Shown: piece after piece, positions 25,613 to 30,303 of the stretch
Numbering within the stretch: the first letter of the stretch is position 1
Layout of the letters: the number at the start of each line of letters is the position of its first letter
Assembly: GCA_046582565.1 (NCBI GenBank)
Contig: JAYGED010000285.1
Coordinates: 1 to 30,303, forward strand
Direction: 5' to 3'
DNA from: JAYGED01 sp046582565
GTDB lineage: Bacteria; Pseudomonadota; Alphaproteobacteria; JAAXGF01
Length of the DNA stretch: 30,303 nt
The notes under the pieces: generated by a model
The model's input: only the letters and a program-made list of their open reading frames with translations
What the model was told of the DNA's origin: nothing
Database searches by the model: none
Program-made: the position numbers and the translations under genes

Positions 25613-26305
25613 TTATAGGCCCAGCAGGGGCGGCAGCTCGCTCAGGGTTTTGATCACGGCATCTGCCGGTCCGGGAAGCCGCTCGGGACGTTGACCGAAG
25701 CGATTGCACCAGGCCACCCGGAACCCGAAAGCGCCGGCTGCATTGGCGTCCCAGGCGTTCGACGATTGAAAGGAAATACGATCGGGGGCCACGCCGAGCT
25801 GTTCCACCGCGAGACCATAGACCGAGGGGTCGGGCTTGAAGATACCCACATCTTCGACCGAGATCACCGCGTCGAGCAGATCTGCAATGCCCGCGTTGTT
25901 GACCCCGGCGGCGAGCATCTTGGGCGATCCGTTCGACAGAATGGCGGTCTTCAGGCCGCCTTCCTTGAGCCGGGTCAGCACCTCCTTGACCTCGCTGTAG
26001 GCGTCGAGTTCGAGATAGCAGGCGAGCAGATTGTCACGCAGAGCCGCATCGTCGATGCCATGGGTCTCCAAGGAGAAATCGAGGGCGTCGCTGGTAATCT
26101 GCCAGAATTCAATGTGGTGCTGGCTTCCCATCAGGCTGCGCAGCCAAGTGTATTGCAACTGCTTGTCGCGCCAAGTCTGGGAAACCGCATCGGCCTTGTC
26201 GCCGAGATCGTCGCGATAGCGCGCTGCCGCCGAATGAACGTCGAACAGGGTGCCGTAGGCGTCGAACACACAGGCGCTGATATCACTGAAACGGGGGTGG
26301 GTCAT
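25613..26305 (-). CDS. Haloacid dehalogenase, type II (HAD superfamily)
   Basis: A 230-residue HAD-superfamily hydrolase of the (S)-2-haloacid dehalogenase type. The nucleophile is Asp15 in VFDAYGTLFD. Motif II is AILSNGSPKML, motif III the Lys of IFKPDPSVYGLA, and the end SSNAWDANAAGAFGF matches the SxNxWD signature of true dehalogenases rather than phosphatases. The biological substrate is unknown; many such genes lie in organisms not exposed to haloacids. The ATG at 26305 has AGGAGG nine bases upstream; a TTG one codon earlier is an alternative. It follows the lytic transglycosylase by 24 bases. Confidence 0.92.
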   Translation of the reverse strand: MTHPRFSDISACVFDAYGTLFDVHSAAARYRDDLGDKADAVSQTWRDKQLQYTWLRSLMGSQHHIEFWQITSDALDFSLETHGIDDAALRDNLLACYLELDAYSEVKEVLTRLKEGGLKTAILSNGSPKMLAAGVNNAGIADLLDAVISVEDVGIFKPDPSVYGLAVEQLGVAPDRISFQSSNAWDANAAGAFGFRVAWCNRFGQRPERLPGPADAVIKTLSELPPLLGL

Positions 26306-26329
26306 CAATCTTGTCCTCCTGCTTAGACG

Positions 26330-28315
26330 TTATCTTAGACCGCGATTGAGGTCGAGCCACAGGTCATGGGCCGGGGCCGGGCGGCCAAGGCGGCGGCGGT
26401 AGACGGCAACCGCTTCCATCACCCGTTGAACATAATTGCGAGTCTCGGTGATCGGGATCAGCTCGATCCAGTCGATGACGTCGATGTCGCGATCGCGCGG
26501 GTCGCCAAATTTTTTGATCCAGTACCGCACCCGCCGCGCCCCGCCGTTATAAGCGGCGATGGCGAGCACGTAGGAGCCATTGTAGGCCTTGAGCAAATCG
26601 GCCATATAGAACTTCCCCAAGGTGAGATTGTAGGTCGAGTCGCTGGTCAGCCGCGCCTTGTCGTATTTCAGGCCGAGGCCACGGGCAACGCTCCTGGCGG
26701 TGGCCGGCATGAGTTGCAACAGGCCGAGGGCGCCGGCGCTGCTTTCAGCGGTTTGAGCGAATCCGCTTTCCTGGCGCAGCATGGCGAGAAGCAGTGCGTC
26801 ATCGATCCGGCCTCCCCCCATCAGGGGGGGGAACTCGATCACCGGATAAGCATATTCGATCAGTGTGCTCCCCGAGCGCGCGGCGCGCCGGGCTGTCAGC
26901 ACGCCGACCTCTGGCCGGTCGGCCTGATCGGCGATTTCTGCAACCAGCCGGCGTTGACCGGGTGTTTGTGCAAGGTCGGTCAGGCGGTGCACGAAAGGCC
27001 GCAATAATCTGTATGGGCCGACCTCGGCCAGGGCGCGCACAATAGACATCAGTTCCCGGTTCTGGATGGCGGCCCGGTCGGCATCGCTCACCGCCGGAGC
27101 AGCGGGCAGCTCGAACAAGCCGCGCTCGCCCATTTCCGCCAAAGCCAATTGACCGTAGAAGGTGGTCGGGTATCGGCTCGCGGTCTCAAACCATTTCCGC
27201 GCGTCGTCCGGGTCTGTTGCCGCCCGGCCGCTCCAATAGGCACCACGGGCCAGGCTGACGGGATAGTTTACGCCGTTGTAGAGGGCGGTGAAATGCAGGT
27301 AGGCCCGGTCCGGTTTATCGAGAAACCGTAAGGAAATCCAACCGGCCAGCCATTCGGCTTCGGAACGGGGCAGGGCTTTGATTTGCCTATGGTCGGCGGC
27401 AAATTCATAAGCTTCCTGTACGAGCCCTGCCTGGATTGCCTTGCGGACTTCTATCTTGACCTCGCGCCACCATAACGCCGGGCGAACCAGGTCGTGTGGC
27501 AGGTTTGTAAGGATTTCGCGGGCGCTTTCATGGAAGCCCTTGCGGCGGCGCCAGCGCAAACGCTCGTACCACAGACTGGGATCGTCACGAAGCGCCTCGG
27601 GCACTCGTGCAATGGCTCCATCGACGCCGCCGGCGAAGGTTCGCAGCGCCATGCGCGCTTCACCGAGGGCACGGTGTCCGGCATCGACACTGCGCCGCAT
27701 GCGCTGCGCGGCGCCGCGCTTACCGTCCCACAGCAGCCTGTCGAGGCGCGCGACGTGATCTTCGGCGGTTAGCCAACCATGATGATAGCGTCGATAGAAG
27801 GTCTTGGCTTCGCCGCGCGATAAATCGCCGTTGACCCAGGCGTCACGCAACAGCCCAGCCGCTATCTCATCCTCTCCCCGCGCTCGGTGGGCCTCGGCAA
27901 GGCGCATCTTACCAACGCCGCTGAGCGGTGGGTATGCGGTGAACCAGTCGATCACCCGGGCCGACTCCATGGCGTCGCCCATGGCGGACTCGGCGCGCCT
28001 GCGAAGCTTGTCCAGGCCCGGCCAATCGGGATTGGCGATGATGAAGGCGGTGATTTCCCCGAAGTCCGGCAGGGAATGTTCTTTCGAGAGCCACATCCAG
28101 TGAAGCAGCTTGCCGAGGGCCGGATAATTGCCCTTGGCGGCAAGGCCGCGGGCCTTGTTCCACAATCCCGCCTCGGCGGCGGCGAAGGCCGCGCTATAAA
28201 GCGCCTTGTCGTCGGGAAGCGGCGTGCCCGCCCGCGCACCGCCAGGAAAACCACCCGCAAGGATCAGAACGCCCGCAAGCAACCATCCGATCGCGATATG
28301 CCGTAACGCCCTCAT
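26330..28315 (-). CDS. slt: Soluble lytic murein transglycosylase (Slt family)
   Basis: Periplasmic enzyme cleaving peptidoglycan glycan strands to 1,6-anhydromuropeptides. It has 661 residues from the chosen ATG. A signal peptide (MRALRHIAIGWLLAGVLILA) is followed by ARA-GTP as the likely cleavage site. A long alpha-superhelical U-domain covers about 40-490. The C-terminal catalytic SLT domain has the Glu516 in LRQESGFA, then ALGLLQLMPATA and IAAYNGGARRV. A GGGAGAG lies ahead of the start at 28315; an in-frame ATG at 28342 is an alternative without a ribosome-binding site. The gene contains a C6-ATCA-G8 hairpin/homopolymer tract at 26814-26831. It heads the ten-gene minus-strand run and is divergent from dapA. 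Confidence 0.93.
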   Translation of the reverse strand: MRALRHIAIGWLLAGVLILAGGFPGGARAGTPLPDDKALYSAAFAAAEAGLWNKARGLAAKGNYPALGKLLHWMWLSKEHSLPDFGEITAFIIANPDWPGLDKLRRRAESAMGDAMESARVIDWFTAYPPLSGVGKMRLAEAHRARGEDEIAAGLLRDAWVNGDLSRGEAKTFYRRYHHGWLTAEDHVARLDRLLWDGKRGAAQRMRRSVDAGHRALGEARMALRTFAGGVDGAIARVPEALRDDPSLWYERLRWRRRKGFHESAREILTNLPHDLVRPALWWREVKIEVRKAIQAGLVQEAYEFAADHRQIKALPRSEAEWLAGWISLRFLDKPDRAYLHFTALYNGVNYPVSLARGAYWSGRAATDPDDARKWFETASRYPTTFYGQLALAEMGERGLFELPAAPAVSDADRAAIQNRELMSIVRALAEVGPYRLLRPFVHRLTDLAQTPGQRRLVAEIADQADRPEVGVLTARRAARSGSTLIEYAYPVIEFPPLMGGGRIDDALLLAMLRQESGFAQTAESSAGALGLLQLMPATARSVARGLGLKYDKARLTSDSTYNLTLGKFYMADLLKAYNGSYVLAIAAYNGGARRVRYWIKKFGDPRDRDIDVIDWIELIPITETRNYVQRVMEAVAVYRRRLGRPAPAHDLWLDLNRGLR

Positions 28316-28365
28316 CGCGATCAAACTCTCCCGCCCGGTCATGATATTGTGATTTCACTTCGCGC

Positions 28366-28394
28366 AGGCTAGCGGTTGTCCGAGAGGCTGTAAA
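28366..28394 (-). promoter_or_regulatory. Possible promoter of the slt-GNAT run
   Basis: On the minus strand, TTTACA (28394-28389) and TAGCCT (28371-28366) are separated by 17 bases, about 50 bases upstream of the slt start. The -35 box is good and the -10 weak. It sits back to back with the putative dapA promoter. It is a visual match only. Confidence 0.35.
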
Positions 28395-28395
28395 C

Positions 28396-28424
28396 TTGCG
28401 GGACGGGGGCGCTGTGGGTATGTT
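28396..28424 (+). promoter_or_regulatory. Possible dapA promoter
   Basis: TTGCGG at 28396-28401 and TATGTT at 28419-28424 with a 17-base spacer, ending 34 bases upstream of the dapA ATG. Its -35 box is one base from the -35 box of the putative divergent slt promoter. It is a visual match only. Confidence 0.4.
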
Positions 28425-28458
28425 GCGCAAAATATCACATACACGGAAGGACGGGACC

Positions 28459-29334
28459 ATGTTTCAAGGTTCCTATGTAGCTCTTATCACGCCGTTCAAG
28501 AACGGGTCGCTTGGCGAGGATGAATTCCAATCTTTCGTCGACTGGCAGATCAAGGAAGGCACTCACGGTCTGGTGCCCTGTGGCACTACCGGTGAATCAC
28601 CGACCCTCAGCCATGCGGAGCATGAGCGGGTTATCGACCTGTGCGTAGAGGTGTCCAAGGGCCGCGTGCCGGTGCTTGCCGGGGCCGGGTCGAACGCCAC
28701 CGAAGAGGCCATTTCGCTCACCCGCCACGCCAAGCAAGCCGGCGCCAATGGTTCGCTGCAAGTGACGCCCTATTACAACAAGCCAACTCAGGAGGGGCTG
28801 TACCAGCATTTCAAGGCGATCCATGACGCGGTCGATCTTCCCCTGGTGATTTACAATATACCGGGGCGCAGCGTCGTTGATATGAGCGTGGCCACCATGG
28901 CGCGCTTGGCCAAGCTTCCCAACATCGTCGGCGTCAAGGATGCCAGCAACGATCCGGTGCGGCCGCTCAAGACGCGAATTGCCTGCGGGCCGGACTTCGA
29001 CCAGCTCTCGGGCGAGGATCCGTCGGTTCTGGCGTTGTTGGCGAATGGCGGTCACGGCTGCATTTCGGTCACCGGCAATGTCGCCCCCCGGCAATGCGCC
29101 GCCATGCATAACGCCTGGCAGGCCGGCGATCATGCCGAAGCCTTGATGATCCAGCAGCGCTTGCAACCGCTGCATGAGGCGCTGTTCATGGAGAGTAGCC
29201 CGTCGGCGGTCAAATACGCCGCCAGCCTGATCGATCTTTGCAGCCCCGCGGTGCGTCTGCCCCTGGTCGAGTGTCTGGAGAATACCAGGACGGCTGTCGA
29301 GGCGGCGATGCGCTCCAGCGGTGTGCTGAATTAA
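28459..29334 (+). CDS. dapA: 4-hydroxy-tetrahydrodipicolinate synthase
   Basis: Condenses pyruvate with aspartate semialdehyde, the first committed step toward diaminopimelate and lysine. It has 291 residues, the usual length. The Schiff-base lysine is Lys160 (GVKDASND), and the proton-relay Tyr132 is in IYNIPGRSV with the Thr43-Thr44 pair of CGTTGESPT. TPYYNKPTQEG is also typical. I chose the ATG at 28459 (MFQGSYVALITPF), preceded by a GGAAGG; the frame is open back to 28396, but that part covers the putative promoter. smpB follows after 11 bases. Confidence 0.97.
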   Translation: MFQGSYVALITPFKNGSLGEDEFQSFVDWQIKEGTHGLVPCGTTGESPTLSHAEHERVIDLCVEVSKGRVPVLAGAGSNATEEAISLTRHAKQAGANGSLQVTPYYNKPTQEGLYQHFKAIHDAVDLPLVIYNIPGRSVVDMSVATMARLAKLPNIVGVKDASNDPVRPLKTRIACGPDFDQLSGEDPSVLALLANGGHGCISVTGNVAPRQCAAMHNAWQAGDHAEALMIQQRLQPLHEALFMESSPSAVKYAASLIDLCSPAVRLPLVECLENTRTAVEAAMRSSGVLN

Positions 29335-29345
29335 AGGTCAGCCCC

Positions 29346-29822
29346 ATGGCGAAAGAGACGCTGCCCGCGGGCTCGCGCATGGTGGCCCAGAACCGCAAGG
29401 CGCGACATAATTATTTCATCGAGGACAGCATCGAGGCCGGCCTGGTCCTGACCGGCACGGAGGTCAAATCCCTGCGCGCCGGGCACGCCACCCTGGGGGA
29501 TGCCTATGCGGTGGAGAAGGGCGGCGAGATGTTTCTCGTCAACGCCCATATTTCTGAATACGCCGGCGGTAATATGGAGAACCATGAACCGCTTCGCGCG
29601 CGCAAGCTGTTGCTGCATAAGCGGGAAATTGCCCGCCTGATCGACGCCACTCAGCGCCACGGCATGACGGTGGTGCCGCTGTCTCTCTATTTCAACGGGC
29701 GCGGTGTGGCGAAAGTCAACCTGGGCATCGCCAAGGGTAAGCGGCAATACGACAAACGCGCCACTGTGAAGGAACGGGAGTGGAAACGCGACAAGGCGCG
29801 GCTGATGAAGGAACAGGGATAA
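29346..29822 (+). CDS. smpB: SsrA-binding protein SmpB
   Basis: Binds tmRNA and delivers it to stalled ribosomes in trans-translation. It has 158 residues. Conserved segments are AQNRKARHNYFIEDSIEAG, LTGTEVKSLRAGHA, HISEYAGGNMENHEP, RKLLLHKREI, VPLSLYFNGRG, and the basic C-terminal tail GKRQYDKRATVKEREWKRD that folds in the mRNA channel. I chose the ATG at 29346 with AAAGG upstream; the in-frame extension to 29238 lies inside dapA. The tmRNA partner gene (ssrA) is not recognisable in the window. Confidence 0.97.
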   Translation: MAKETLPAGSRMVAQNRKARHNYFIEDSIEAGLVLTGTEVKSLRAGHATLGDAYAVEKGGEMFLVNAHISEYAGGNMENHEPLRARKLLLHKREIARLIDATQRHGMTVVPLSLYFNGRGVAKVNLGIAKGKRQYDKRATVKEREWKRDKARLMKEQG

Positions 29823-29964
29823 AAGACGTGTCCGGGGGAGGGGTGGAAAACTTCCCCATTGACGGCGCAAATTGGCTAAAATCGCCATAGAATGAGAATC
29901 ACTTGGGATAATACGGTTCAATCTTCCAGCAGCAAACGACCGAGTTTGACTGGGGGAATTTGGT

Positions 29965-30081
29965 GTGGTTGATCGGTCCAGAGATTCAGATAAAAGCAAG
30001 TCAAAAGACTCAGATAACGACAAATCGAAAGTCGCAGACCGGCATAACTTTGGTCAGCCCCCCTTGAGAGGTCCAGTTTGA
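29965..30081 (+). CDS. Possible 38-residue hydrophilic peptide
   Basis: A GTG at 29965 with TGGGGGAA about seven bases upstream opens 38 codons: MVDRSRDSDKSKSKDSDNDK, then SKVADRHNFGQPPLRGPV. It is rich in Asp, Ser and Lys with repeated DSDKSK-like units, so probably disordered if made. I recognise no family. The overlapping GTG at 29963 in another frame is also open for about 34 codons, which weakens the case. Confidence 0.25.
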   Translation: MVDRSRDSDKSKSKDSDNDKSKVADRHNFGQPPLRGPV

Positions 30082-30123
30082 ATGTTAGTGCATGATCGGC
30101 TTTTGGTCTAATGGCACGATGGT

Positions 30124-30188
30124 CTCTGGAGCCGGTGGGCGATATCCCGGGTTGAAGAGGGGCACTTTATTACCCACGCCTACCAGAG
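30124..30188 (+). repeat. Imperfect inverted repeat in the right-end region
   Basis: CTCTGG (30124-30129) pairs with CCAGAG (30183-30188) and GTGGG (30135-30139) with CCCAC (30173-30177), leaving a 5-by-5-base internal loop and a 33-base apical part. This could be a structured RNA or a protein-binding dyad. It does not fold as a tRNA. Confidence 0.35.
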
Positions 30189-30303
30189 TGACATATTCAA
30201 CTACGTCTAACGGTGAGTGAACCCACTAGTTGTTCGCCATATGAGTCGCGCGACAGAAGCCCCCAAAATGGCCTTCTCGGCACCACGAAATAGCCGCTTT
30301 CCA

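Larger units (their letters stand above)
29823..30303 (+). other. 481-base right-end region with no recognised gene
   Basis: No ORF longer than about 40 codons has clear support on either strand here. After smpB there is a short G/C stem around 29837-29857 without a U-tract, then AT-richer DNA at about 29860-29935. A possible small ORF begins at 29965, and an imperfect inverted repeat lies at 30124-30188. The base composition is less GC-rich than the coding parts of the window. It could hold an untranslated RNA, repeat debris, or the leader of a gene outside the window. Confidence 0.5.

Noticed and set aside
29837..29857. Terminator hairpin after smpB
   Set aside because: The G4/C4 stem is short, contains mismatches and is not followed by a U-run.
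29932..29949. tmRNA-like tag reading frame (ANDRV then stop)
   Set aside because: Alphaproteobacterial tags begin AND but are about twice as long and end in AA. No acceptor stem, T-loop or 3' CCA context is present.
30181..30303. Open frame on the minus strand reaching the window edge
   Set aside because: All three frames stop within about 40 codons and none shows recognisable family sequence, so no partial gene is called.

Overview
The window is GC-rich, densely packed chromosomal DNA from an alphaproteobacterium, most likely of a Rhodospirillales-like lineage. The evidence is a GAAC-N7-GAAC SOS box in front of lexA (the alphaproteobacterial LexA site), the gene strings trpG-trpD-trpC-moaC-moeA-lexA and dapA-smpB, ppiD next to trpE, and palindromic repeats of a type common between genes in this group. 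No species can be named from sequence alone. I see no prophage, CRISPR array, complete insertion sequence, rRNA or tRNA.

Layout. Positions 24-2898 (minus): tpiA, secG and pyrG. Positions 3053-7539 (plus): ppiD, trpE and a class II fructose-bisphosphate aldolase, with almost no gaps. Positions 7627-9417 (plus): a class III adenylate cyclase with a TPR tail. Positions 9464-13422 (minus): a copper operon, copA-cueR-yibQ-like-(19-codon ORF)-copZ, behind a MerR-type promoter with a 19-bp spacer. Positions 13635-17722 (plus): trpG-trpD-trpC-moaC-moeA. Positions 17721-18896: lexA with its SOS promoter, flanked by a 265-bp inverted-repeat element and by two palindromes. Positions 18877-28315 (minus): ten closely spaced or overlapping genes running from a lytic transglycosylase through HAD dehalogenase, alpha/beta hydrolase, threonine dehydratase, M20 deacylase, cysteine synthase, AlaX, a mercaptopyruvate-type sulfurtransferase and two GNAT acetyltransferases. 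Positions 28459-29822 (plus): dapA and smpB. The last 480 bases hold no recognised gene, only a possible 38-residue ORF and an imperfect inverted repeat.

How the genes work together. trpE and trpGDC cover the path from chorismate to indole-3-glycerol phosphate, but the two blocks are separated by about 7 kb holding the aldolase, cyclase and copper genes. MoaC and MoeA serve molybdenum cofactor synthesis. CopA, CueR and CopZ form a self-contained Cu(I) efflux circuit in which the regulator lies inside the operon it controls. The long minus-strand run groups serine/threonine/cysteine chemistry (dehydratase, cysteine synthase, sulfurtransferase) with a tRNA-Ala editing protein, which suggests amino-acid metabolism plus translation quality control.

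Most genes are familiar housekeeping families and I did not find a clearly new defence or mobile system. The least expected items are the YibQ-type deacetylase inside the copper operon, the split trp cluster, the repeat elements hugging the stop codons around lexA, and the unexplained region at the right end.
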